From Ruminococcus flavefaciens ATCC 19208 (GTDB lineage: Bacteria > Bacillota > Clostridia > Oscillospirales > Ruminococcaceae): DNA of 64,000 nucleotides. Under the pieces are notes generated by a model. The model worked only from the letters and a program-made list of their open reading frames with translations, ran no database searches and had not been told where the DNA came from. Location of the stretch: positions 62,001 to 126,000 of the forward strand of contig NZ_KI912490.1 of the NCBI RefSeq assembly GCF_000518765.1, in the 5' to 3' direction. Positions 9,563-17,442 of this stretch are shown piece by piece (within the stretch, counting starts at the first letter, position 1; each line of letters opens with the position of its first letter). The position numbers and the translations under genes are program-made.

Positions 9563-9576
9563 GTGACATTAGTCAC
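9563..9576. promoter_or_regulatory. Palindrome in the 5' leader of the GH9/GH16 gene
   Basis: GTGAC (9563-9567), four bases, GTCAC (9572-9576). It lies just downstream of the predicted start of transcription and upstream of the ribosome binding site, where a repressor could act. No regulator is assigned. Confidence 0.4.
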
Positions 9577-9588
9577 ATTTATACACTA

Positions 9589-9617
9589 ATTGTAACAAAA
9601 TATGCAAGCATGCGCAA
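9589..9617 (-). promoter_or_regulatory. Promoter of the GH9/GH16 gene
   Basis: On the minus strand, TTGCGC (9617-9612) and TACAAT (9594-9589) are separated by 17 bases, about 45 bases before the start codon. The gene can therefore be transcribed separately from the AraC gene upstream. Confidence 0.6.
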
Positions 9618-9633
9618 TAACTTATAAAACACA

Positions 9634-10425
9634 TTATGTAACATTTTGTGTTTTTTTACGGTACTCAGACGGAGTAAATCCTGTCTGCTCCTTGAACTGC
9701 CTTGCAAAGTGAACATAGCTGTGGTATCCGCTGCTCGTTGAAATGTCGGTTATATTCATATTGGTAGTGGAGAGAAGCATCTTAGCATAGCTTACTCTGC
9801 TCTTTACAAGATCTTCAATGAATGTCATGCCAAAGTGTTTTTTGTAGGCGTGCTGAAATGCCGAACGGCTCATGCGCACTTCATGTGCTGTGCTGTCTAC
9901 GCTGCGCTGTTCATAGGGTCTGCTATATATCTTATTGCGCACAGTTGAGATAAGCTCAAACTGTGTACTTCTTCTGCCTGATATACTGTTTAGTGTTTTT
10001 TCACGTATCTTTATAAACATCAGGCGCATAAACAATTCTGATGATTCGCTTCTGCAAATATTGTCGGAATATCTCTCATAAGCTATAGACTTAACGCAAT
10101 AGCTGAGAAATTCAAGAGGCATAGTTATAGCTGTCTCAAGCGGTATGCCCATTTTCAGGAACTCTTCTTCCTCTCCTGCATCATCGAAATCAAAGTGTAC
10201 CCAGTCGTTCTCGAAAACATTCAGCAGCACACAGCGGTAACGCTGAGGCCTGCCCTTGGGATAGATAAATACCGAACCTGCGGGGGTGGTGATCTCTTTG
10301 CCGTTGATCTCAAAAACAGCAGGTGTACGTACAAGGAGAAGCAGGTAATCACCGCTTCCGTCGGGTCTGTCAATAAAAAAGTCCGCATCATGGCAGTGGT
10401 CGAAGCCAACATTGTTAATGATCAT
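9634..10425 (-). CDS. AraC-family transcriptional regulator
   Basis: 263 aa. The N-terminal cupin-like half (GFDHCHDADFFIDRPDGSG, then PAGSVFIYPKGRPQRY) resembles AraC ligand-binding domains. The C-terminal HTH pair is seen in VRMSRSAFQHAYKKHFG and ISTSSGYHSYVHFARQFKE. It aligns along its length with the regulator at 38050-38841, including the N-terminal IDRP motif, so the two are paralogues. The longer frame from 10473 lacks a good ribosome binding site; the ATG at 10425 follows GGAG and matches the paralogue's start. It is 90 bases upstream of the GH9/GH16 gene, codirectional, so control of that gene is plausible. Confidence 0.88.
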   Translation of the reverse strand: MIINNVGFDHCHDADFFIDRPDGSGDYLLLLVRTPAVFEINGKEITTPAGSVFIYPKGRPQRYRCVLLNVFENDWVHFDFDDAGEEEEFLKMGIPLETAITMPLEFLSYCVKSIAYERYSDNICRSESSELFMRLMFIKIREKTLNSISGRRSTQFELISTVRNKIYSRPYEQRSVDSTAHEVRMSRSAFQHAYKKHFGMTFIEDLVKSRVSYAKMLLSTTNMNITDISTSSGYHSYVHFARQFKEQTGFTPSEYRKKTQNVT

Positions 10426-10585
10426 TGCACATTCTCCATTCTTATTAATATAACGTTTTAATGACAAATCCACATTGAAAAATCAAGAAAAAATATATTC
10501 ATTGTGCTGATTATAACATTTTCAAGCCTCAAATTATATTATTTTAGTGTCATATTTGGCAATTTTATGATATCTGCATAAAATG

Positions 10586-10611
10586 TTATCCCCCGCAAAT
10601 GCAGGGGATAA
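10586..10611 (-). terminator. Terminator of the AraC gene at 10618-11370
   Basis: TTATCCCC (10586-10593) pairs with GGGGATAA (10604-10611); on the minus strand it follows the stop codon by a few bases and is followed by a T-rich stretch. Confidence 0.6.
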
Positions 10612-10617
10612 GCCGTT

Positions 10618-11370
10618 TTAATGATTTTCTTTAGTAAAATCAGGGAATTTATATCGCTTTTTGTACTCCTTTGGAGTAACTCCCAGATATTTCTTGAATA
10701 TCTTTATGAAGTAGCTCTGCGAACTGAATCCCAGAAGATTACTTATCTCAGAGTCTGTATACTCCGAGAAGGTCAATAGATTTGCTGCTTCCTCAGCCTT
10801 AGTCTTGCTTACATAATTGCTGAATGCAATACCTGTCTCTGCCTTAAAAAGTCTTGAAAGATATGCAGGGCTGATCTTGAGGTAATCGGCTGCATCTTCG
10901 ATCATTATCTTTCCGTGCAGATGATCGCTTATATAGTCCAGCGCACGTACTATCTGCTTGGAGTAGATACCGCTGTTGCGGACTCTTCTCATATGCCGCG
11001 TATAACCTTCGATCATTTCCTGATGCACCTGATGAACCTCCGCCTCGGTACGGCATTCATCAGCCTTCATAATATAAATATCACTGAGATTGTAAGCTTC
11101 TTCGAGCGTCATTCCGCTGTTTATGCAGAAACGTGCAATAAGCGCAGCCGAAATGCTGAAATGATATTTCAGATTTCTGAGCGGATCCTTGCTCAATATT
11201 CCGTAGCCTTCGCTGCAAAGCGGTGTCGCAAAGACCTTTACAAGCTCGATATTACCTGAGCAAATGCTTTCATAGCAGGCTATCTCCCTGTCAAACGGGG
11301 CGTGTTCAAAGCCTTCTTCGCGTTTTAGGAAGAGATGGGAGGAAATGTACTTTTCGGTATAATCACTCAT
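10618..11370 (-). CDS. AraC-family transcriptional regulator with helical N-terminal domain
   Basis: 250 aa. The C-terminal about 100 residues form the AraC double HTH (AADYLKISPAYLSRLFKAE and ISNLLGFSSQSYFIKIFKKY), ending with the usual GVTPKEYKK. The N-terminal 140 residues lack the cupin motifs of its neighbours and look alpha-helical. This resembles the YesN-like regulators common in Firmicutes, though no receiver domain is present. A GTG at 11379 is possible, but the ATG at 11370 is placed better behind GAGAGG. It lies between two cellulosomal genes and has its own terminator. Its signal is unknown. Confidence 0.85.
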   Translation of the reverse strand: MSDYTEKYISSHLFLKREEGFEHAPFDREIACYESICSGNIELVKVFATPLCSEGYGILSKDPLRNLKYHFSISAALIARFCINSGMTLEEAYNLSDIYIMKADECRTEAEVHQVHQEMIEGYTRHMRRVRNSGIYSKQIVRALDYISDHLHGKIMIEDAADYLKISPAYLSRLFKAETGIAFSNYVSKTKAEEAANLLTFSEYTDSEISNLLGFSSQSYFIKIFKKYLGVTPKEYKKRYKFPDFTKENH

Positions 11371-11452
11371 GTATTTCACCTCTCATATTAATTACTTTAC
11401 CTTATTATACCATTTATTTATGAATTATTCAACATCTTTATATGTCCTAAAT

Positions 11453-11487
11453 CGAGTCCGCTATACATTTTGTGCACAGCGGACTCG
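11453..11487 (-). terminator. Hairpin after the GH43/CE1 gene
   Basis: CGAGTCCGCT (11453-11462) pairs with AGCGGACTCG (11478-11487). It follows the leftward stop at 11506 closely; the T-run is weak. Confidence 0.55.
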
Positions 11488-11505
11488 TATCAGAAAAGAG
11501 GTCGA

Positions 11506-14487
11506 TCATTCACCTGTTTCGTGGAAGAAGTAAGGCAGTGCGTCATATACATAATGCCTTACATAGCCCCACCAATGCGTTTTGCCTTGAGCAACCAGCC
11601 AATATAAGTTGCCCTGTGAGAAATCTGATGTGTAAGTAAAGTAGTTGGAACGAATCTTGAGATCTTCCATTTCGGGCTTCATATTGCTGTAAGCAATATC
11701 ATCAGATCCCGTAGCTGCAAAGATGTAATACTGATTCTTTTCAAGTCCAAGGCTGTCGATCTCCTTGGTAAGAGTGTTCATACCCTCCCAGTTATTACCT
11801 GAAAGCGGCATAAAGTAGCCAACGATGTCCATATCATGATCTGCTACACACCATGTTGAGAGACCGCCCATTGAGAAGCCTCCGTAAGCACGGTGCATTC
11901 TTGTTGCTCTGAGATTTTCTTCCGACACATCGCCCTCGGCATATGTGGAATATTTCTTTTCAACGAACGGTACAACGCTCCTGCGGAACTCGTCGTAGAA
12001 CTTGGCTGCCTCTGTCTTGTTGAAAGTAGGCGTTACTACGATCATCGGCTCAAGCTCACCGTTCATTATCATATTGTCGAGGATATAATTCAGCTTTACA
12101 TCGTCGCTGAATATAGTATTCTCATTTTCTCCGCCGCCATGCATGAGATAGAAGATATTGTACTTCTTGCTCGGATCATAGCCGTAAGGGAGATATACAT
12201 TAAGACTGTTCTGTCCGTTTATTCCGTTATAGCTCTCCTTAACTATCTTTCCCGCCTGCGAGCACGGGTTAAGGTAGTTTCCAGGAGCTTCCTTAAATTG
12301 CAGATCAGCATTATAATCGAAGTCCCTTGTAGGTGTTTCGGGAGTATTATCAGGGAATTCAGCTATCCTGCCAATCAGGTATCTCTGAAGAAGAACAAGA
12401 TCATTGAGCTCAAATGCTTTGCTCTTGTCAACATCTCCATTGATATTTGAATGATCGCTGTCGGAGCTGATAAGTATTTTTCTTGCACGTACAAGATCAA
12501 GTGAGTTTACACAGCCGTCCATATTTATATCACCAAGCATATAAAATCCGCCTACAGCTCCTTCGATGACCGTACCTGACTTCGCTGCCTTGATATCATC
12601 AATATAGAAATCACCTGTGCTCTTATCTGTCTCAACGTAAATCGAGATATTCTCAGCACCCACAGGAATTTTGAAGTTTTCATTTGAAAGCTGTACCCAC
12701 TTGCCTTTCAGTGCCTGAACAGTGTCGATCTTCGCATAATTTACATCACCGTCAAGCTCATACTGCATGGTGAAGTGAAAAGTATCATAGTCTCTGCCTG
12801 TGTCATACATAACATTGGCACTGAAGCTATAGCTCTCTCCTGCCTTGAATTTGCTTCCCAGCTCTATAACTGCACCCTGATACGCCTCAGATCTGTCTGA
12901 GCAGTAAAGCGAACCGTTTCCGCTGAAAGACTTGCTTGAAGAAGCAGCTACCTTTGCACCTGCTCTGCCGTCAAAGTCGTCAGCACCGCTCTCAAATGAG
13001 CAATTCAGAAGATAATCACCGTTATCAGGCGTAACATCAACTGTAGTAACTGTCGTAGTTACCGACGATTCCTGCCTTGTCGCAGCTGCAGTTGTTGTAA
13101 CAACAGAAGTATTCTCGCCGTCGCCGAAGCGCCACCAGTCCATATTCAGCAGATAATTGCTGCCGCCTGTAAACTTGAAGTAAAGATCATGCTCGCCGCT
13201 TGCGCCGCTGATATCACATGAAACTTCCTTCCACGACTGCCAGCCTCCTGTGTTGGACGCCTTACAGGTCCCGATCTTTTTTCCTGTAAGACTGTCAAGA
13301 TATATTTCGATATCTCCGCCCTCACTGTCGGAGGATACACTTGCCGTAAATTTATTTGTACCGCTGCCGAAGTCAACTCCCTTTACCTTGATATAGCTTC
13401 CGTTCCGGATATTGCCTATATTCATTCCGCCCTCGGAGCATTTTTCGGTCTTTACGCCATTCGAGAAACAGATAGTCTCAGCCTCTACGCGCTTGTACGG
13501 ATCAAGAGCCTGCAACTGGTCAGGACCGCTTTTCGTAGGAGATATCGTCGGTATAGAACCGTCAGAGCCATAAATAAACTCATCTATGCATACGCTTCTG
13601 TCAAAGCTTCCGCCGCCCGGAAGGCTGGCATCATGATAGAATAAGTAGGAATGCCCCTTGAAGTCGATAACTCCCGGGTGGTTCGTGAAGCAGTTATGTG
13701 ACTTCATGACCTGACCGCCGTAAGTCCACGGACCTGTAGGCGATGGCGCAGTTGAATAGCCTAAGCTCTCGCTTCCGTCATTGCCGTAGAATGCAGCAAA
13801 TACAAGATAATACTTATCATTTCGCTTGTAGAACCACGGACCTTCTCCGTAAGAAGAAGCCTTGCTCGACGGTCCGAAGGTCTGAGCGTTCATATCAAAT
13901 TTTCCCACAGAACCCGAATAGCTCACCATGTCCTCGTTGAGTCTGACATAGTAGCAGCTCGGATTGCCGAACATGAGCCATGCCTGTCCGTCATCATCGA
14001 TAAATACAGTAGGATCAATATAATCCCAGTTCGGACCAACAAGAGGCTTGCCTAAAGCGTCCTTGAAAGGTCCTGTAGGTGAGTCGGCTACTGCAACACC
14101 TATCGCACGTCCGCCGCCGTTTTTGTGCTCAAGTGTCACATAGTAATAGAACTTACCATTTCTCTCGATGCACTGTGCAGCCCACGCAGTATCTTCCTTG
14201 CCCCACGTAAAGCTGTCCCATGACAGGATCATGCCATGATCCGTCCAGTTCTGCATATCCTGCGACGAGTAACAATGCCAGTCAGGCATGTAATAAAAGT
14301 CGGAATTATCCTTGTCACGGCCTGTGTACAAGTAAACCGTATCATCATACACCATAGGTGCGGGATCGGTACTGTAAATGGTCTGGATACAAGGATTGTC
14401 CGCTTTTGCCTCAAGTTGCGGCAAAACAGCCGCAGCGGGGATAGCAAGAGCCGCAGAGGTTACGAATGAGAGGATCATTTTTTTCAT
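11506..14487 (-). CDS. Cellulosomal GH43-CBM6-CBM22-dockerin-CE1 arabinoxylan-degrading enzyme
   Basis: 993 aa, secreted (signal peptide about 1-29). Modules: GH43 five-bladed propeller (about 35-325) with the three carboxylates visible in STDPAPM, DYIDPTVFIDDDG and GEGPWFYKR; CBM6 (about 330-460, VEAETI, SEGGMNIGNI, NTGGWQSW); CBM22-like module (about 485-640, FESGADDF, GSLYCSDR, VETDKSTGDFYIDDI); dockerin (about 648-712, GDINMDGCVNSLDLV and LNDLVLLQRYLIG); CE1 esterase (about 725-993) with nucleophile GGFSMGG and His in KTHWWGY. GH43 removes arabinose or xylose side groups; CE1 is usually a feruloyl or acetylxylan esterase. The module order is nearly repeated at 60277-63714, and the CE1 domains are clearly paralogous. 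The start follows GGGGG at seven bases. Confidence 0.94.
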   Translation of the reverse strand: MKKMILSFVTSAALAIPAAAVLPQLEAKADNPCIQTIYSTDPAPMVYDDTVYLYTGRDKDNSDFYYMPDWHCYSSQDMQNWTDHGMILSWDSFTWGKEDTAWAAQCIERNGKFYYYVTLEHKNGGGRAIGVAVADSPTGPFKDALGKPLVGPNWDYIDPTVFIDDDGQAWLMFGNPSCYYVRLNEDMVSYSGSVGKFDMNAQTFGPSSKASSYGEGPWFYKRNDKYYLVFAAFYGNDGSESLGYSTAPSPTGPWTYGGQVMKSHNCFTNHPGVIDFKGHSYLFYHDASLPGGGSFDRSVCIDEFIYGSDGSIPTISPTKSGPDQLQALDPYKRVEAETICFSNGVKTEKCSEGGMNIGNIRNGSYIKVKGVDFGSGTNKFTASVSSDSEGGDIEIYLDSLTGKKIGTCKASNTGGWQSWKEVSCDISGASGEHDLYFKFTGGSNYLLNMDWWRFGDGENTSVVTTTAAATRQESSVTTTVTTVDVTPDNGDYLLNCSFESGADDFDGRAGAKVAASSSKSFSGNGSLYCSDRSEAYQGAVIELGSKFKAGESYSFSANVMYDTGRDYDTFHFTMQYELDGDVNYAKIDTVQALKGKWVQLSNENFKIPVGAENISIYVETDKSTGDFYIDDIKAAKSGTVIEGAVGGFYMLGDINMDGCVNSLDLVRARKILISSDSDHSNINGDVDKSKAFELNDLVLLQRYLIGRIAEFPDNTPETPTRDFDYNADLQFKEAPGNYLNPCSQAGKIVKESYNGINGQNSLNVYLPYGYDPSKKYNIFYLMHGGGENENTIFSDDVKLNYILDNMIMNGELEPMIVVTPTFNKTEAAKFYDEFRRSVVPFVEKKYSTYAEGDVSEENLRATRMHRAYGGFSMGGLSTWCVADHDMDIVGYFMPLSGNNWEGMNTLTKEIDSLGLEKNQYYIFAATGSDDIAYSNMKPEMEDLKIRSNYFTYTSDFSQGNLYWLVAQGKTHWWGYVRHYVYDALPYFFHETGE

Positions 14488-14589
14488 AAGTCTGCCCCCA
14501 GTATTAAGTTTTTACTTTTAATTACCCTTCTTGTGTGCATTTTGAATAAAAACGATACAAAATGCGCTTCTCTTTTTTATATCACTTAA

Positions 14590-14610
14590 ATTATAATGAT
14601 ACATGGTATC
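14590..14610 (-). promoter_or_regulatory. Candidate promoter element and operator palindrome for the GH43/CE1 gene
   Basis: A leftward TATAAT (14595-14590) is directly preceded by the palindrome GATACATGGTATC (14598-14610), which would sit in the minus-10/minus-35 spacer. No convincing minus-35 is seen, so regulated transcription is plausible. The rest of the 500-base AT-rich gap between the divergent genes shows no gene. Confidence 0.45.
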
Positions 14611-14870
14611 ATCTTATACCAAAATTATGATAAAAATGGTAATATTTCTACATCAAATATTACTTTTCTGTTAACAATATCATAATTTAGTTATTTAACA
14701 TTCGATTTTAAAATCTTTCAGTATAATTTCCACCTTATCTTTAAATATTAGGTTGCTATCTTTCTTGAAATAAAGTATAATAAGGTTTTATAAACTTTCA
14801 TATATCTTAAAAAACTATCCACTTGCGTGGCAATATTTAGTAATTATTGATAACATCAGCAATAAACGAC

Positions 14871-14899
14871 TTGATTTTTTGTAAATTGAAAACTATAAT
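14871..14899 (+). promoter_or_regulatory. Promoter of the GH11 xylanase gene
   Basis: TTGATT (14871-14876) and TATAAT (14894-14899) with a 17-base spacer, about 90 bases before the GTG start at 14988. Confidence 0.65.
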
Positions 14900-14987
14900 T
14901 AATCCAGAAGTAAAATACGGGTAATGTTGTTTCAAACATCATTTACTGAAATTATTATTTTTTAACTTGTTTTGAGGAGTGATTTAA

Positions 14988-16691
14988 GTGAAATTAAGGA
15001 AACTCAAAAAATTTTTAAGTGCAGGCATGGCTGTTATCATATCAGCTGCTTCTGTCCCCTTCATCACCGTTGCTGCCGACCAGCAGGAAATTGGCACTAT
15101 AAATGGCTATAAATGGGAAATCTGGAATCAGTCTTGTGCCGGTACTGCCAATATTGAGCCCCATGACAAAAGCTTTGAATGCTCGTGGGACGATGTAGAA
15201 AACTGTGTTTTCGATATGGGATATTATTATAATGTGAAGAAAAAGAATTATAAAAAGCTCAACTATGACATAACTGTCGACTATGATATTGAATTCAGCC
15301 CAAAGGGAAATGCTTTCTTCGGAGTATACGGCTGGATGGAAACGCCTCTTGCCGAATACTATATAATTGAAGGCTGGGGCAGCTGGAGACCACCCGGATC
15401 AAGTGATAACAAAAAAGGTGTTTTCACACTCAACGGCAATATCTATGATGTATATAAAACAATGCGCTATAATCAGCCATGTATCTGGGGTACAAGTTCA
15501 TTTCCTACTTATTGGAGCGTTCGTCAGACAAATTCCTGCAAGGATAATACAACTAATAAGGTACGCGGTACGATAAATGTATCAGATCATTTTGACGCAT
15601 GGGACAGATTGGGACTTGACGTATCCGGAACACTTTATAATGTTGTTTTCGATGTTGAAGGATTCAGATCATCAGGTTCTGCAAATGTCAAAAAACTCAG
15701 CATTTATCCCCCGCCGCCGACTCCCAATGCTATTAAGCCCGACAGCAACGGCTATTATATCAAGGATAAGTTTGAAAGTGCAAAATCTACAAACTGGCTC
15801 CAAAAAGGATACTCTGCATATTCTGTAACCAATTACGGTACTAAAAGAGGATATTCTCTCTGCGTATGCAATCGAGTAAATACAGAGATCAATGCTTTAT
15901 ATCCCCTTGATACATATACCTTCAAGCCCGGTAATACATACAGCATCGGAGCTGCATTAATGCAGCAGTATGTTGAAAACTCAGACTATCGCCTGCTTTT
16001 ACAGTATAAGGACGCTGACGGTGTGACTCAGTATGATGTTATTGCTTCAAACAGCGGCAGCTCAAATGAGTGGGTAGATCTTTCAAACAGATCTTATACT
16101 TTGCCTGATTACGCCTATGATCCCGTACTTTATTTTGAAGTTCCGAACAATTCCGAGGACTTCTATCTTGACGATTTCTATATAGGAGTTGATAAAACAC
16201 AGCCTTTAGCCGCCGATCTTGCTGACACATGGAAAAATATTATCATTCAGGGCGATATCAATAACGACGGCAATGTCGACCTGTTTGATCTTCCTGCAAT
16301 GAGAAAAGTCCTTATCGACATATTAACAGGCGACACTCAGCCACCTGTTAATGCGAACCTTAACGGTGACAGCGAGGTAACTGTCGCTGACCTTGTTCTG
16401 CTCCAGAGATATCTTACCGGAAAAGAAAAGGAATTTGCCAAGCCAGTCATAACAACTGCTGCAACAACAACAACAACAACAACTACTACTACTACTACTA
16501 CTACTACAGTTACTTCTACAGAAACCACAGAAAGCACAACTGCTTCTACCGAAGTTACTGCAAGCGAAACAAGTAAAACTACAACTATAGCAACTACTAC
16601 ACTATCTGGTACAACCGCACCTGAACCTACTACTGTCGGAGCTGCAACAGCAGAACAGCCTTCTACAACTACGAAGGTATATGCAAACTAA
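14988..16691 (+). CDS. Cellulosomal GH11 xylanase-CBM22-dockerin with Thr-rich C-terminal tail
   Basis: 567 aa, secreted (signal peptide about 1-30). GTG start behind GAGGAG. GH11 jelly-roll domain at about 38-240, with the nucleophile Glu in PLAEYYIIEGWG and acid/base Glu in VEGFRSSGSANV; GH11 enzymes are endo-beta-1,4-xylanases. A CBM22-like module follows (about 250-405), then a dockerin (about 423-485, GDINNDGNVDLFDLPAMRK and VADLVLLQRYLTG). The last 80 residues are a Thr/Ser/Ala/Glu-rich tail. R. flavefaciens XynD, as I recall, has the order GH11-CBM22-dockerin-linker-GH16; here the linker ends in a stop with no catalytic domain after it, which suggests a lost C-terminal module. It is divergent from the GH43/CE1 gene. 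Confidence 0.94.
   Translation: MKLRKLKKFLSAGMAVIISAASVPFITVAADQQEIGTINGYKWEIWNQSCAGTANIEPHDKSFECSWDDVENCVFDMGYYYNVKKKNYKKLNYDITVDYDIEFSPKGNAFFGVYGWMETPLAEYYIIEGWGSWRPPGSSDNKKGVFTLNGNIYDVYKTMRYNQPCIWGTSSFPTYWSVRQTNSCKDNTTNKVRGTINVSDHFDAWDRLGLDVSGTLYNVVFDVEGFRSSGSANVKKLSIYPPPPTPNAIKPDSNGYYIKDKFESAKSTNWLQKGYSAYSVTNYGTKRGYSLCVCNRVNTEINALYPLDTYTFKPGNTYSIGAALMQQYVENSDYRLLLQYKDADGVTQYDVIASNSGSSNEWVDLSNRSYTLPDYAYDPVLYFEVPNNSEDFYLDDFYIGVDKTQPLAADLADTWKNIIIQGDINNDGNVDLFDLPAMRKVLIDILTGDTQPPVNANLNGDSEVTVADLVLLQRYLTGKEKEFAKPVITTAATTTTTTTTTTTTTTTVTSTETTESTTASTEVTASETSKTTTIATTTLSGTTAPEPTTVGAATAEQPSTTTKVYAN
16460..16510 (+). repeat. ACA/ACT trinucleotide repeat
   Basis: Tandem ACA then ACT codons give the poly-Thr run after the dockerin of the GH11 protein. 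Its length could vary by slippage without changing the frame. Confidence 0.85.
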
Positions 16692-16714
16692 CCGCGGTAC
16701 TCATATTAATATCG

Positions 16715-16744
16715 AGAGCCCCCCTTTTGAAAAAGGGGGGCTCT
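16715..16744. terminator. Strong hairpin after the GH11 gene
   Basis: AGAGCCCCCCTTTT (16715-16728) pairs perfectly with AAAAGGGGGGCTCT (16731-16744), leaving a two-base gap. It lies between convergent genes, so it may act on both. Confidence 0.7.
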
Positions 16745-16783
16745 TAATGATCAGCATAAAAGCTTCTGCAAAAGTGCTGTTTT

Positions 16784-17389
16784 TTATATTACAAGGTCTG
16801 CATTTTTGGCTGGGCAGTATTTTTTCGCGTAGAAATGCTCCGCAGGAAAATAACGCTCATTATACTTTCGGCGGATATCAGCTTCATCTCCGATATATCC
16901 GTCCCTGCACAGTACACGTCTCAGTCTTTCTTCTTCGGCAGCATCAACATATATCATAAAGTCAAATGCACCTTCAAGCTCTTCTCGCTGCAAAAATACT
17001 CCTTCGGTAATGACGATGCTTCCCTTTGGTATGCTCCTCATATCTGTGATATAGCTGTCGTTTTCCTTGTTATAAAGCTCTATTGGCGGCACTTCCCTGC
17101 CATCGCGTACAGGCTTTGCAACAGCACTCAGAAAATAGTCATACCGCCACTGCAAATAATAATACTGCTCCCACTGAGGATAGTCGTCATTGTATCTGAC
17201 AGCCTTAGGGTGAATAAAATCGTCTATGTGAAATACCGAGGTATTTATCCCCTCTGCATCAAGAAGTCTGCTGACCTCATATGCAACGGTGCTCTTGCCT
17301 GCACCGCCCAGACCGTCGATACCGACTAATAATGTGCTGCCATTTTTATACTTTTTTCTTATCTCTTTTACTATAGTTTCTGCGCTCAT
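16784..17389 (-). CDS. Uridine kinase-like P-loop NTPase
   Basis: 201 aa, cytoplasmic. The Walker A motif GIDGLGGAGKSTVA is near residues 23-36. HIDDF, near residue 55, resembles the substrate-binding Asp pair of uridine kinases and phosphoribulokinases. TEGVF follows in the middle, with an Arg-rich lid (EERLRRVLCRDGY) near residues 150-165. The family phosphorylates nucleosides or other small hydroxyl substrates; this branch is usually annotated only as uridine kinase-like. It lies between two dockerin genes but has no obvious link to them. Confidence 0.75.
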   Translation of the reverse strand: MSAETIVKEIRKKYKNGSTLLVGIDGLGGAGKSTVAYEVSRLLDAEGINTSVFHIDDFIHPKAVRYNDDYPQWEQYYYLQWRYDYFLSAVAKPVRDGREVPPIELYNKENDSYITDMRSIPKGSIVITEGVFLQREELEGAFDFMIYVDAAEEERLRRVLCRDGYIGDEADIRRKYNERYFPAEHFYAKKYCPAKNADLVI

Positions 17390-17403
17390 AAATTACTCCT
17401 TAA

Positions 17404-17435
17404 AAAAACGGAAGTACCACCGAAGCGATACTTCC
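17404..17435 (-). terminator. Rho-independent terminator of the M23 peptidase gene
   Basis: GGAAGTA (17410-17416) pairs with TACTTCC (17429-17435). On the minus strand the stem is followed by a run of seven T. Confidence 0.85.
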
Positions 17436-17442
17436 ATATTGA

